Shown here one piece after another: positions 9,629 through 18,240 of a DNA stretch of 64,000 bases (position 1 is its first letter; every line of letters begins with the position of its first letter). Position numbers and translations under genes: made by a program. The DNA comes from Mesorhizobium sp. AR10 (GTDB lineage: Bacteria > Pseudomonadota > Alphaproteobacteria > Rhizobiales > Rhizobiaceae). The notes below the pieces were generated by a model. That model was not told the origin of the DNA and searched no databases. It saw only the letters and a list, made by a program, of their open reading frames with translations. The DNA is taken from the NCBI RefSeq assembly GCF_024746795.1, contig NZ_CP080524.1, positions 5,930,001 to 5,994,000 of the forward strand, in the 5' to 3' direction.

Positions 9629-10420
9629 TTAGGCAATGGTCGTGATAAGTCCGCCCTCCACGCGCAAAGCGGCGCCATTAGTTGCTGAAGCAAGAGGGCT
9701 GGCGAGGTAGGCGACCAAACTCGCTATTTCCCCAGGCTCGATCATGCGCTGCAGAAGCGACGATGCCCGCGCCTTTGCGAAGAATTCAGCCTCAATAGAC
9801 TCGATCGCAGCAGACGGGTCGCTTGCCTGACTGCGAAGGAAGCTCTCGATGCCGTCGGCGCGGGTCGGCCCCGGCATGACCGAGTTGACGGTGACCTTGG
9901 TCCCCTTGGTCAGTTCCGCAAGGCCGCGCGAAATCGTCAGTTGCGCGGTCTTGGTGACGGCGTAATGAATCATGTCGTGGGGCACGGAAAGCGCCGACTC
10001 GCTCGATACGAAGATGATGCGCCCCTGATTGCGCTCAAGCATCCCCGGAAAAACCGCACGCGCAAGGCGCGTCCCGCTCACGACATTGACCTCAAAGAAG
10101 CGCATCCAATCGTCGTCGGTGATCTCGCTGAATGCCTTGCTTTCATAGATGCCGAGATTGTTGACGAGGATGTCGACCCGCCCGACTGCATCCAGCAGAG
10201 CGGCCGCGCCATCTGCAGTTGTCACGTCGGCGACGACGCCGCGAACTGAGCTGCCGCCCGCATCCTTGATCCTGGCAACCGCGGCATCGACTTTCTCCTT
10301 GCCACGTCCCGATACGATCACATCGGTGCCTTCGGCGGCAAGCCTGCGCGCGATCTCAAAGCCGATCCCGCCGGTCGAACCGGTCACAAGGGCTGTCTGG
10401 TTAATCAGGTTCAGGTCCAC
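9629..10420 (-). CDS. Short-chain dehydrogenase/reductase (SDR)
   Basis: The 263-residue protein is a classical SDR: the cofactor motif TGSTGGIG lies near residues 14-21, NNLG near 88, and the catalytic Ser and YAVTK segment near 140-158. Such enzymes oxidise or reduce alcohols and ketones with NAD(P). The Gly-rich loop and an Arg shortly after it leave NADP possible. It lies downstream of a small monooxygenase gene on the same strand with a gap of 42 bases, so the two are probably co-transcribed and may be under the divergent LysR regulator. Substrate unknown. Confidence 0.9.
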   Translation of the reverse strand: MDLNLINQTALVTGSTGGIGFEIARRLAAEGTDVIVSGRGKEKVDAAVARIKDAGGSSVRGVVADVTTADGAAALLDAVGRVDILVNNLGIYESKAFSEITDDDWMRFFEVNVVSGTRLARAVFPGMLERNQGRIIFVSSESALSVPHDMIHYAVTKTAQLTISRGLAELTKGTKVTVNSVMPGPTRADGIESFLRSQASDPSAAIESIEAEFFAKARASSLLQRMIEPGEIASLVAYLASPLASATNGAALRVEGGLITTIA

Positions 10421-10462
10421 GGCGTTCGTCTCCTATGAAGTCGGTCTGAAGTCAGCGCGGTT

Positions 10463-10783
10463 TCAGGCTGCCTGTTCGGCTCGCCCGCCTGTAACAGGCG
10501 CAAGCCTGTGGAGCTGGAAATCCGCGAACAGGTTGGGCGCTCCGCTCATCTGGAAACGCCTGATCGCCGCACCCTGCATATGGTCGCGCCATGCCTCCTC
10601 GCTCGCCCAGCTTTCCACGAAGACAAGGATGCGTCCGTCGTCGAGCGACTGGTTCAGCTCGTAGCGCAGGCAACCAGGCTCCCTGACAGTTTCGGCAACA
10701 AGAATTTCCTGCGCGGCACGCAGGCGCTCCTCCGCACCTTTGACGGCGGTGGTGATAGCAAGGATGTTCAGCGGTTTGGTCAT
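10463..10783 (-). CDS. Putative quinol monooxygenase (ABM family)
   Basis: The 106-residue protein matches the antibiotic biosynthesis monooxygenase fold: EPGCLRYELNQSLDDGRILVFVESWASEEAWRDH is the family core (given here as the segment near residues 40-75). These small cofactor-free enzymes act on quinols or aromatic compounds. I place the start at the ATG at 10783 because GGAG lies 6 bases ahead of it. An in-frame ATG 11 codons upstream has no such site. It precedes the SDR gene on the same strand. Confidence 0.82.
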   Translation of the reverse strand: MTKPLNILAITTAVKGAEERLRAAQEILVAETVREPGCLRYELNQSLDDGRILVFVESWASEEAWRDHMQGAAIRRFQMSGAPNLFADFQLHRLAPVTGGRAEQAA

Positions 10784-10812
10784 GTCAAGCTCCATGAATG
10801 AGAGGTTTGAAT

Positions 10813-10980
10813 TCACTGCGAAGGCGGCATGCCCTTGCCGAGGTCGGTGGCCGTCCGCGTGCCCTCGGTCCAGCCGACCTTCCAGCCGTCCTCCGGCACG
10901 ATGATCGCCTTGGCACCAGCGGGCACCCAGGCCTCGTGGACCATCCCGCCATCCATGTAGAAATAGCCGCCCTTTTCGGA
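10813..10980 (-). pseudogene. 3' remnant of a gene (possibly cupin-like), no start
   Basis: Reading leftwards, the frame encodes EKGGYFYMDGGMVHEAWVP..., then AIIVPEDGWKVGWTEG and ends MPPSQ at a TGA at 10813-10815. This looks like real coding sequence, with consistent GC-rich codon use and a VHEAW/VP pattern seen in cupin-type proteins. Upstream the frame becomes AT-rich and meets a stop with no ATG, GTG or TTG in a sensible place. An internal ATG would leave about 45 residues. I read it as the surviving 3' end of a gene ahead of the monooxygenase. Family assignment is tentative. Confidence 0.45.
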
Positions 10981-11075
10981 AGATTGATTATTGGGCCTCC
11001 TTGTTGCGCTATTCCTTCATTGTGCCCTCACGCTTGATATTTGCCCAATCGAACGTCATCATCTAAGCTATTCGT

Positions 11076-11987
11076 ATGGTGAATATCAGAACGAGAGATT
11101 TGAACCTTCTGCCAATCCTTCTTGTGGTGGGGGAGGAGCTCAATCTGACCCGGGCTTCCGAACGCCTCGGGCTTAGTCAGCCTGCGCTCAGCCACGCTCT
11201 TGCCAGGCTGCGCGAACAATTCGGTGATGCGCTTTTCGTGCGGGGTCAGCGCGGCCTTATCGCGACGCCTCGCGTCGAGACGCTCCTGCCGGCGGTGCGT
11301 GAGGTCATCGAACGCACAGGCGCCCTCTACGAAGGCGCCGCGGAACTCGACCTTGCAGGCCTCCAGCGCACTGTGGTGATTGCCTCGACCGCTTACTTCG
11401 AGGCGCGAGCTGTCCCGGCGCTGATGAAAATGGCGCAGCAGCTGGCACCCGGCCTGCGTTTTGAAACGAGATCGCTCTCCGGCGGCTTTCCCAAGGCGGA
11501 GCTGGAATCAGGCGCTTTCGACGTCGCCATCGCTGCCTACTTCGCGGACCTTCCTGCCGGTTTACGCCAGCGAACGATCTTCACCGACCGCTTTGTCTGC
11601 GTTTGTGCGAAGGAAAATCCCTATCTCGGTACAGGCCGAGCGCTTGATAATTATCTGAAGGCAAAGCACCTCCAGATCGAAGTACCACCCGGCGTTTTCG
11701 CACCCGTCGACCAGTATCTTCAATCAAGGAAGAAACAGCGCACGATCGCGGTGCGGATCGGCAATTTCCTCACACCGGCCCAGATTCTGGGGGATACCGA
11801 CTATCTGCTGACGTGCCCCCGCAGCCTGGCTGCACATTACGCCGACGCCTATCCCCTCGCCATAACCGAGCTTCCGTTCAAATTGCCTGCGATCGATACC
11901 CTGATGGTCTGGCATGAAAAGAATCACAATGACGCTTTCCACTCCTGGCTGCGGACGAGCATCGCAAAGGTAGGACTGTCTAACTGA
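11076..11987 (+). CDS. LysR-type transcriptional regulator
   Basis: The 303-residue protein has an N-terminal winged helix (DLNLLPILLVVGEELNLT, then SQPALSHALARLRE) and a C-terminal effector domain with FDVAIAAYF. The DLNLL opening is typical of the LeuO/NodD-like branch of the family. It is divergent from the remnant, monooxygenase and SDR genes and is the obvious candidate to control them. No strong ribosome site precedes the ATG. An ATTGGGC and its reverse complement GCCCAAT lie at 10990-10996 and 11043-11049 in the intergenic space, but 46 bases apart. Confidence 0.9.
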   Translation: MVNIRTRDLNLLPILLVVGEELNLTRASERLGLSQPALSHALARLREQFGDALFVRGQRGLIATPRVETLLPAVREVIERTGALYEGAAELDLAGLQRTVVIASTAYFEARAVPALMKMAQQLAPGLRFETRSLSGGFPKAELESGAFDVAIAAYFADLPAGLRQRTIFTDRFVCVCAKENPYLGTGRALDNYLKAKHLQIEVPPGVFAPVDQYLQSRKKQRTIAVRIGNFLTPAQILGDTDYLLTCPRSLAAHYADAYPLAITELPFKLPAIDTLMVWHEKNHNDAFHSWLRTSIAKVGLSN

Positions 11988-12191
11988 CTCTGAAGCAGGT
12001 GCTGCAGGACTTCGACTGCGTGGCAGGCGTCTCCGGCGCGAGCCTCCAGGTCCATCTCGCCTCGCTTGTTGACCACAAGGGTAGAGCGTGGCTGGTTTGG
12101 GCCCGAAGCAGTAGGTCCGCTTGTGGTCAGGGAGGGACAATCGTGGACCTTCAGCCTCCAAGGTCCGATGTCGCGACTTGACCCAAGCCGA

Positions 12192-13220
12192 TCAGCCGAG
12201 CGACAGTTCCTTCGTCTGGTGTCTCAGCACGAGGCCGACCGCGCCCAGCAATGCATCGTTCTCGGTGTGCTTGCCAACAGTTATCCGCGTGCGCAGGGCC
12301 GGAGCGATATCGCGGGACTTGATGAGCGTGTGGCGTTCATAGGACGCGATCAGCGGCGTCAACAGAATGTCGCCCGCCAAAGCCATGTGGCCCCCGATGA
12401 TGATGAGCGGCGGATTGAGCACCGAGCCGATCAAGCCGAGGCCCCGGCCGGCGATCTCGGCGGTATCCTCGATCATCCGCAACGCCCTGACGTCGCCCTC
12501 CTCGGCCATCGTGATGACATCGTCCATGGTGACCTGCCGCCGCACGATACGCGAAATCTGTTCCAGTGGCCGGGCAAAACTCGCATAGAGCTCCAGGCAT
12601 CCGCGATTGCCGCACCGGCAAAGATCGCCGCCGGGATCGATGCTGATGTGCCCGAATTCGCCGGCGCCGCCGGCGATGCCAGTCACCAGCCGGCCATGCT
12701 GGACAATGGCCCCACCGACACCCAGATCGATCTTGAACAGCACGAAATCGTCATGGCCGATGGCCGCACCCCACATCATCTCCGCAATGGCCGAGCAGTT
12801 GCTCTCGTTGTCGGCGAAGATCGGCTGTTCCAGCACGGGTCCGAACACATCTCGTATGTTGACGCCGGCCCATGTTGGAACCATGCTCGCACGCAGCACC
12901 ACTCCATCGCGGCTGACAGGGCCGGAGACGGAGACCCCAACCCCCAGGAGCCCCGCCACCGGCAGACCGTTTTCCTTGTAAGATTGGGCAATTGCCGATT
13001 TGACCATCTGGGCCGCCTGTTGCGGCTGGTAGTCCAGATCCATGGGGATAGTTTGTTCGGCAATGACGGAATGCGAGACATCGGCGACGATCAGCCGTAT
13101 CTGCTGAAGAGCCAGGTGAATTCCGACGCAGGTGCCCGCTGTCGGATTGAGCGTCACGGCCGCGGCTGGCCTGCCGATAGCTCTGACCGCATCGCTGCTG
13201 GCCGGGGCTTCGATCACCAT
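12192..13220 (-). CDS. ROK-family protein lacking the N-terminal DNA-binding domain
   Basis: The 342-residue frame contains a ROK kinase/repressor core: LGVGGAIV, then GEFGHISIDP with the zinc-site CRCGNRGCLE. ROK repressors of this kind normally carry an N-terminal helix-turn-helix of about 70 residues before a GRP-type segment. Here the frame opens at MVIEAPASSDAVRAIGRPA, which corresponds to the point just after that domain. In-frame sequence upstream is only SSLIFG before a stop. I infer 5' truncation, so it may be a pseudogene or a sugar-kinase-like remnant. It converges with the LysR gene and faces away from hipB, next to a probable mobile segment. Confidence 0.8.
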   Translation of the reverse strand: MVIEAPASSDAVRAIGRPAAAVTLNPTAGTCVGIHLALQQIRLIVADVSHSVIAEQTIPMDLDYQPQQAAQMVKSAIAQSYKENGLPVAGLLGVGVSVSGPVSRDGVVLRASMVPTWAGVNIRDVFGPVLEQPIFADNESNCSAIAEMMWGAAIGHDDFVLFKIDLGVGGAIVQHGRLVTGIAGGAGEFGHISIDPGGDLCRCGNRGCLELYASFARPLEQISRIVRRQVTMDDVITMAEEGDVRALRMIEDTAEIAGRGLGLIGSVLNPPLIIIGGHMALAGDILLTPLIASYERHTLIKSRDIAPALRTRITVGKHTENDALLGAVGLVLRHQTKELSLG

Positions 13221-13371
13221 GCCGAAGATCAGCGATGATCATGTCGGCACGATCACGCCGGCGGCATGATGGCGATGACCAGGAGCAAAAGCGTGTTCGG
13301 CTTGCTGCTTAAGATCGGCATGATGCCGTCTGAAGTTACGGCCATCACACCTTGAAAACAGCCACTATATA

Positions 13372-13393
13372 AGCTATTTTCTTCACAATAGCT
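13372..13393. promoter_or_regulatory. Probable HipB operator (7-bp arms, 8-bp spacer)
   Basis: The sequence AGCTATT, eight bases, then AATAGCT is a perfect inverted repeat 26 bases before the hipB start. HipB operators in Escherichia coli have the same architecture, a short inverted pair with an 8-base spacer. Autoregulation of hipBA from here is therefore likely. A TATAAG just left of it could be part of the promoter. Binding is inferred. Confidence 0.6.
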
Positions 13394-13419
13394 CAAAACG
13401 GCTAATTTGTGAGGCGAAA

Positions 13420-13689
13420 ATGATCGACCTGAACGATCTTGGCAATGAGATCAAGAATGCCAGAAAGCAGCGCAAGCTGACACGGGAAAAGCTCGCCGAA
13501 CTTTCCGGGCTCAGCCGGGCGAGGATCGAGGCGCTTGAGAACGGCAGGGTATCTGACATGGGTTTCAAAGGCGTGCTCACGCTCATGAACATTGTAGGGC
13601 TCGATTTCCGGCTGACGACCTTCAACAACAAGCGCCCCACGCTGGAAGACATCATGGAGGAAGACGATGCTGCGCGTGTGGGTAGGTAG
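13420..13689 (+). CDS. hipB: HipB-like antitoxin (XRE helix-turn-helix)
   Basis: The 89-residue protein is a single XRE-type helix-turn-helix domain (KLTREKLAELSGLSRARIEALENG near residues 19-42) with a short acidic tail. GAGGCG lies just before its ATG. The gene overlaps the start of the HipA-like kinase gene by 23 bases, the usual arrangement of hipBA modules, so it should bind and neutralise HipA and repress the operon through the palindrome upstream. It lies between a truncated ROK gene and an integrase, consistent with horizontal transfer. Confidence 0.85.
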   Translation: MIDLNDLGNEIKNARKQRKLTREKLAELSGLSRARIEALENGRVSDMGFKGVLTLMNIVGLDFRLTTFNNKRPTLEDIMEEDDAARVGR

Positions 13690-14929
13690 CAAGCCAGCCG
13701 GCGTCTTGGATAGATCCGGCAAGCGTGGCTCGACTTTCGTGTACGATGTGAAGGCCGACGGCCGCGACGCGGTGTCGCTCACAATGCCCAAGCGGACCGA
13801 GTCATGGAATTCGGAGTTCGGGCTGCTTCCCATTTTCGACATGAACCTTCCTGAGGGGGCACTTGAAGGGAAGATCAGGGCGGCCTTCGCGAAGGCCTTA
13901 GGCCACTTCGACGACATCGACCTGCTGTCCGTTGTCGGCCGGTCGCAGATCGGCCGTATCCGCTTCACTGGTATGGAAGAGGAGCTGGTGGAGGATGTCC
14001 CCTTCCGAAGCATTGACGACCTGCTGCGCGCCCGTCGGGCAGGCGATCTCTATAACGAGCTCCTTGAAACATACGCAGTCCATTCAGGGGTCGCTGGAGT
14101 GCAGCCGAAGGTCCTGGTGCGAGCCAGGGAGGATGATCCGTCGGACGAACGCCAGTCGCTTAGCGTCCGCGGAGCTACCCACATCGTTAAAATGTGGGAT
14201 CCCGACGAGTATCCCGAATTGGCTGCAAACGAGTTCTTCTGCCTTATGGCAGCTCAGCAAGTTGGTCTCGAGGTGCCCGATTACCGACTATCCGAGGATG
14301 GTATGGCTCTCGTGGTCGAGAGATTCGACCTGACCGACGGCTCGTACTCCGGATATGAGGACTTCTGTGTGCTGAACGGCGTAACCAGCAAGGACAAGTA
14401 CAACGGAGGGTACGAAACAAAGCTCTTCAAGCGGATCAAAGAGTTCGTCTCTCCCGAAAATGCAGTCGGGTCATTGGAAGTCGCCTTCCGCCTGTTTGTG
14501 ATTAACTGCGGCATCCGTAATGGCGACGCACACCTGAAGAATTTCGGCGTCGTTTACAAAGACGCGGACAGTCCGGTGCGGCTGGCTCCCGTGTATGACC
14601 TCATCACGACAAGGGCCTACATCAAGAACGATGCAATGGCGCTCACCCTCGACGGCTCCACTGCGTGGCCCGACCGAAAGAGGCTTGACCGTTTGGGCGT
14701 CACCCGCGCGAACCTCCGACTGGGGCGCGTAGCGGAGATCGTAGAGCAGACCTGCGACGCGCTCTCAGACGTTTCCGGAAGGGTGAAGGCCTATTTTGAA
14801 GAATCCCGCTTCCCTGAGGTCGGCGCAAAGATGCTCAGGGAATGGCAGGCTGGACTGTGCTCCCTTTGCGAGGGGAAGACGATCCATCTGATGGGGGCTC
14901 TAGACGAAGCACCAGCGAAAAACGACTAA
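13667..14929 (+). CDS. hipA: HipA-like serine/threonine kinase toxin
   Basis: The 420-residue protein has the HipA N-terminal domain (MLRVWVGSKPAGVLD), the HipA C-terminal kinase domain, GVAGVQPKVLV near residues 142-153 where the family has its nucleotide-contacting loop, and the catalytic NGDAHLKNF plus a later APVYDLI. HipA of E. coli phosphorylates glutamyl-tRNA synthetase and halts growth. The target here is unknown. It overlaps hipB by 23 bases and converges with the integrase gene. Length and motifs suggest an intact toxin. Confidence 0.88.
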   Translation: MLRVWVGSKPAGVLDRSGKRGSTFVYDVKADGRDAVSLTMPKRTESWNSEFGLLPIFDMNLPEGALEGKIRAAFAKALGHFDDIDLLSVVGRSQIGRIRFTGMEEELVEDVPFRSIDDLLRARRAGDLYNELLETYAVHSGVAGVQPKVLVRAREDDPSDERQSLSVRGATHIVKMWDPDEYPELAANEFFCLMAAQQVGLEVPDYRLSEDGMALVVERFDLTDGSYSGYEDFCVLNGVTSKDKYNGGYETKLFKRIKEFVSPENAVGSLEVAFRLFVINCGIRNGDAHLKNFGVVYKDADSPVRLAPVYDLITTRAYIKNDAMALTLDGSTAWPDRKRLDRLGVTRANLRLGRVAEIVEQTCDALSDVSGRVKAYFEESRFPEVGAKMLREWQAGLCSLCEGKTIHLMGALDEAPAKND

Positions 14930-15072
14930 AATATCAGCTTTTTTAGGGTAAACAGAGTACAATAGCCAATATTTAAGCTTTTCAGACAGAAGTGCTGCAG
15001 ACTGTGCCGCAGGCTTCAAGCCGTCGTTCAAGGCCAATTCTCCTAGCATTCCGTCGGCACGGGCTCGTCCAG

Positions 15073-16329
15073 TTAAAGCGCCGGATCGGGCGCCAGGATC
15101 GGCATCGATGGCGGGATGAGCGTGGGGACGAACTTCTTGCCATCGACCCAGGCATCCACGATGTCGGACCATTCCTGCATCATGTGGCGGCGTTGAACTT
15201 CATACTCAGCCTTATTGTAGACACCTCGCGACGAGCGCCCGTCCTCGTGCGCCAAACATTTCTCGATCCAATCGCTGTTGAAGCCGAGCTCATTCAACAG
15301 GGTCGAGCCCGTTCGCCGCAGGTCATGAACCGTAAACGGCTCCAGAGGCAGTCCGTTCGCCTTCGCCCGTTCGACGACTGCGTAGGTGATCCGATTAAAC
15401 GTGGCACGCGACATCGGGGCGTCCGCATCGTACCGCGATGGAAGAAGGTATCTGGAATTTCCCGCACAGGTCTTCAGGGCAATCATGATGTCGAGCGCTT
15501 GGCGTGACAGGTAGACGTTGTGCGCCTTTGATCGCTTCATGCGCTCCTTCGGGATCGTCCAGACCGCATTCTCGAAATCGACCTCGTCCCACACCGCGTC
15601 CTGCAGCTCGCTCTTGCGCACCATGGTGAGCAGATAAAGCCGCATGCCCAAACGGATCGTGGGAATTGTGGCGACGTGCTCCAGTTGTTTCAGCATCACG
15701 CGAATTTCCGAGGGCGAAAGCGAGCGGTCCTTCGGCACGAAGGTAGCAATTGACGCGGGCCCAACTTCATCAGCCGGATTGGCCACCTTCTCCCCGTGCA
15801 AAATCGCGAAGCCGTAGATCTGCTTCAGGATGTCTCGAACATGAATGGCGGTCGCCGGGGCGCCACGCTCAACGATAGCGCCGCAATGGGCTCGCAGGTC
15901 ATCCGGCGTAATCTCCGTCAGCAGGCGATTGCGCCAAGTCGGAAGAAGCTCCCGCTCGAAGATGGCGCGCCGCATGGCGCGGGTGCTGTCGGCCATCGGG
16001 GCGGCAGTGAGCCACTTCTCCCCGAACTCGCCAAAGCTCTTCGCCTCTTTCAGGCGACGCTTGTCACGTTGCTTCTCGATCGCCGGCGATCGGCCATCGC
16101 CAATAGCGCGCTTTGCGTCGAGGCACTTTTCTCGTGCCAACGCGAGCGAGATTCCATCTCTGCCATACCTGCCCAGATAGACGGTCTCGCGGCGTCCATT
16201 CAGCCTGTAATCCAGCCGAAACGAGATCGCGCCACTGGGCATGACGCGGACATACATGCCGTCACGATCAGCAATCTTGTAGATTTTATCTTTTGGTTTC
16301 AGCGCTTTAAGAGCGATGTCCGTCAACAT
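15073..16329 (-). CDS. Tyrosine recombinase / phage-type integrase (P4-like)
   Basis: The 418-residue protein starts with a DUF4102-type arm-binding domain (MLTDIALKALKPKDKIYKIAD, then YRLNGRRETVYLGRYG). A core-binding region and a catalytic domain follow, with VRKSELQ (first Arg), a Lys region, HDLRRTGS (HxxR), a later His in CLAHEDG and the Tyr of GVYNKAEY. All catalytic residues look present. Its start is 293 bases from the guaA stop, and the space between is rich in repeats. GuaA 3' ends are known integration sites for genomic islands, so an island integrated here is likely. It converges with hipA. Confidence 0.92.
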   Translation of the reverse strand: MLTDIALKALKPKDKIYKIADRDGMYVRVMPSGAISFRLDYRLNGRRETVYLGRYGRDGISLALAREKCLDAKRAIGDGRSPAIEKQRDKRRLKEAKSFGEFGEKWLTAAPMADSTRAMRRAIFERELLPTWRNRLLTEITPDDLRAHCGAIVERGAPATAIHVRDILKQIYGFAILHGEKVANPADEVGPASIATFVPKDRSLSPSEIRVMLKQLEHVATIPTIRLGMRLYLLTMVRKSELQDAVWDEVDFENAVWTIPKERMKRSKAHNVYLSRQALDIMIALKTCAGNSRYLLPSRYDADAPMSRATFNRITYAVVERAKANGLPLEPFTVHDLRRTGSTLLNELGFNSDWIEKCLAHEDGRSSRGVYNKAEYEVQRRHMMQEWSDIVDAWVDGKKFVPTLIPPSMPILAPDPAL

Positions 16330-16344
16330 TCCCGTTGCCTCCTG

Positions 16345-16508
16345 AAAAGTACCGTCAGGACAATTTAGAGGCTTCGTGACAGAAAATACCTTTTTTCTTC
16401 AATGCCTTAAGGCACAAAAAAGTACCGTCACGAGCCTCATTGACTCTGACGGTACTCAGAAAAAATCGAGTGGGCAATATGCGGAAGGTCCGTCAAGCGG
16501 TCCGTCAA
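16345..16508. repeat. Cluster of short repeats upstream of the integrase (candidate att/arm region)
   Basis: AAAAGTACCGTCA occurs at 16345-16357 and 16418-16430, and its core occurs inverted (TGACGGTACT) at 16447-16456. GGTCCGTCAA occurs twice in tandem at 16487-16496 and 16499-16508. Such repeats beside an integrase gene are the expected look of arm-type integrase or excisionase binding sites. That function is inferred. They also overlap the region where the integrase promoter must be. Confidence 0.6.
16368..16438. repeat. 71-bp imperfect palindrome
   Basis: The left end GAGGCTTCGTGAC (16368-16380) mirrors GTCACGAGCCTC (16427-16438) with one extra base. The centre TGCCTTAAGGCA (16403-16414) is a perfect palindrome, flanked by a T-run and an A-run. 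It could be a terminator-like hairpin, a recombination directionality site or an origin-like structure. Sequence alone does not decide. Confidence 0.65.
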
Positions 16509-16622
16509 AGCCAATCCTAGCGCACCGATTGTCGCTGATTGTCTCTGAAAGGATTTATGTTTGCTTTCAGTACGTTACGTCGCAGATTGGCGTATTTTCG
16601 GCGGCGTCTGAGTGGGCCTGAA

Positions 16623-18185
16623 TCATTCCCACTCGATGGTGCCGGGCGGCTTCGAGGTGACGTCGTAGACGACGCGGTTGATGCCGCGCACCTCGTTGAT
16701 GATGCGGGTGGCGGCCGCACCCAGGAATGCCATGTCATAGTGGTAGAAATCCGCGGTCATGCCGTCGACCGAGGTCACCGCACGCAGCGCGCAGACGAAT
16801 TCATAGGTGCGGCCATCGCCCATCACACCGACGGTCTGCACCGGCAACAGCACCGCGAATGCCTGCCAGATGGCGTCATAAAGGCCAGCCTTGCGGATCT
16901 CGTCGAGATAGATGGCGTCGGCCTCGCGCAGGATTTGCAACTTTTCGCGCGTGATACCGCCCGGGCAGCGGATAGCGAGACCCGGACCGGGAAAGGGATG
17001 CCGGCCAATGAAGCTTTCCGGCAGGCCGAGTTCCTTGCCGAGCGCCCTCACCTCGTCCTTGAACAGCTCCCGCAACGGCTCAACCAGCTGCATATTCATG
17101 CGCGCCGGCAGGCCGCCGACATTGTGGTGCGACTTGATCGTTACCGACGGGCCGCCGGTGAAGGAGACACTTTCGATGACGTCGGGATAGAGCGTGCCTT
17201 GTGCCAGGAAGTCGGCGCCGCCGAGTTTCCTGGCTTCTTCCTCGAACACTTCAATGAACAGCCGGCCGATGGTCTTGCGCTTTTTCTCGGGGTCCGACTC
17301 GCCTTCCAGCGCTGAAATGAACTTGTCCGAAGCATCGACCAGGATCAGCGGCAGATTGTAGTGCTGGCGGAACATCGCCACCACGCCGGCGGCCTCGTCC
17401 TTGCGCATCAGGCCATGGTCGACAAGGATGCAGGTGAGCTGATCGCCGACCGCTTCGTGGATGAGCAGGGCCGCGACCGAGGAATCGACGCCGCCCGAAA
17501 GCGCGCAGATGACCTTGCCCTTGCCGACCTGCTTGCGGATGGTCTCGACCGCATGCTCGCGATAGGCGCGCATCGTCCAGTCGCCCTCGATGCCGGCAAT
17601 GTTGTGGACGAAATTCTGAAGCAGCCGGGCGCCGTCCGGCGTGTGCACCACTTCTGGGTGGAACATGATGCCGTACATCTTGCGCGCGACATTGCCGAAG
17701 ATGGCGAAGGGCGAGCCCTCCGACTTTCCCAGCACCTCAAACCCATTCGGCAAGGAGATAACGCGGTCGCCGTGGCTCATCCACACCTGGTGGCGCTGGC
17801 CGGGCGCCCACAGGCCTTCGAACAGCGGGCTGTCTTTCTCGATCTCGACGAAGGCGCGGCCGAATTCGCGATGATCCGAGCTTTCGGCAACGCCGCCCAT
17901 CTGCACGCACATGGCCATCTGGCCATAGCAGATGCCGAGCACCGGCACGCCGGCGTCGAAGACGATCTGCGGCGCGCGCGGGCTGCCGATGTCACCGGTC
18001 GAAGCCGGGCCGCCGGAGAGGATGACCGCTTTCGGATTGATGCGCTTGAACGCCGCCTCGGCCGACTGGAACGGCACGATCTCGGAAAAGACGCCGGCCT
18101 CGCGAATGCGGCGGGCGATGAGCTGCGTAAACTGGCTGCCGAAATCGACAATCAGGACGGTGTCGGGGTGATTGGCTGTCTTCAT
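16623..18185 (-). CDS. guaA: GMP synthase (glutamine-hydrolysing)
   Basis: The 520-residue protein has an N-terminal glutamine amidotransferase domain (GICYGQM nucleophile Cys near residue 86), an ATP pyrophosphatase domain with the PP-loop SGGVDSS near residue 230 and a C-terminal dimerisation domain ending in PPGTIEWE. It converts XMP to GMP in purine synthesis. Length is normal for the family. Its 3' end faces the integrase gene, 293 bases away, and the C-terminus is intact, as expected if an island recombined into the end of the gene and restored it. Confidence 0.98.
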   Translation of the reverse strand: MKTANHPDTVLIVDFGSQFTQLIARRIREAGVFSEIVPFQSAEAAFKRINPKAVILSGGPASTGDIGSPRAPQIVFDAGVPVLGICYGQMAMCVQMGGVAESSDHREFGRAFVEIEKDSPLFEGLWAPGQRHQVWMSHGDRVISLPNGFEVLGKSEGSPFAIFGNVARKMYGIMFHPEVVHTPDGARLLQNFVHNIAGIEGDWTMRAYREHAVETIRKQVGKGKVICALSGGVDSSVAALLIHEAVGDQLTCILVDHGLMRKDEAAGVVAMFRQHYNLPLILVDASDKFISALEGESDPEKKRKTIGRLFIEVFEEEARKLGGADFLAQGTLYPDVIESVSFTGGPSVTIKSHHNVGGLPARMNMQLVEPLRELFKDEVRALGKELGLPESFIGRHPFPGPGLAIRCPGGITREKLQILREADAIYLDEIRKAGLYDAIWQAFAVLLPVQTVGVMGDGRTYEFVCALRAVTSVDGMTADFYHYDMAFLGAAATRIINEVRGINRVVYDVTSKPPGTIEWE

Positions 18186-18240
18186 GGCGAGCGTTTAGAG
18201 AAAGAAATGAGTCGGCGCAATGGGTTGCGAGGCGTCTGCC

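Noticed and set aside
10990..11049. ATTGGGC/GCCCAAT inverted pair between the gene remnant and the LysR gene as a LysR operator
   Set aside because: The arms are 46 bases apart and LysR sites are usually T-N11-A type. Too weak to list as a feature.
12066..13238. Long plus-strand frame opposite the ROK gene
   Set aside because: The minus strand encodes clear ROK motifs. The plus frame has no family features.
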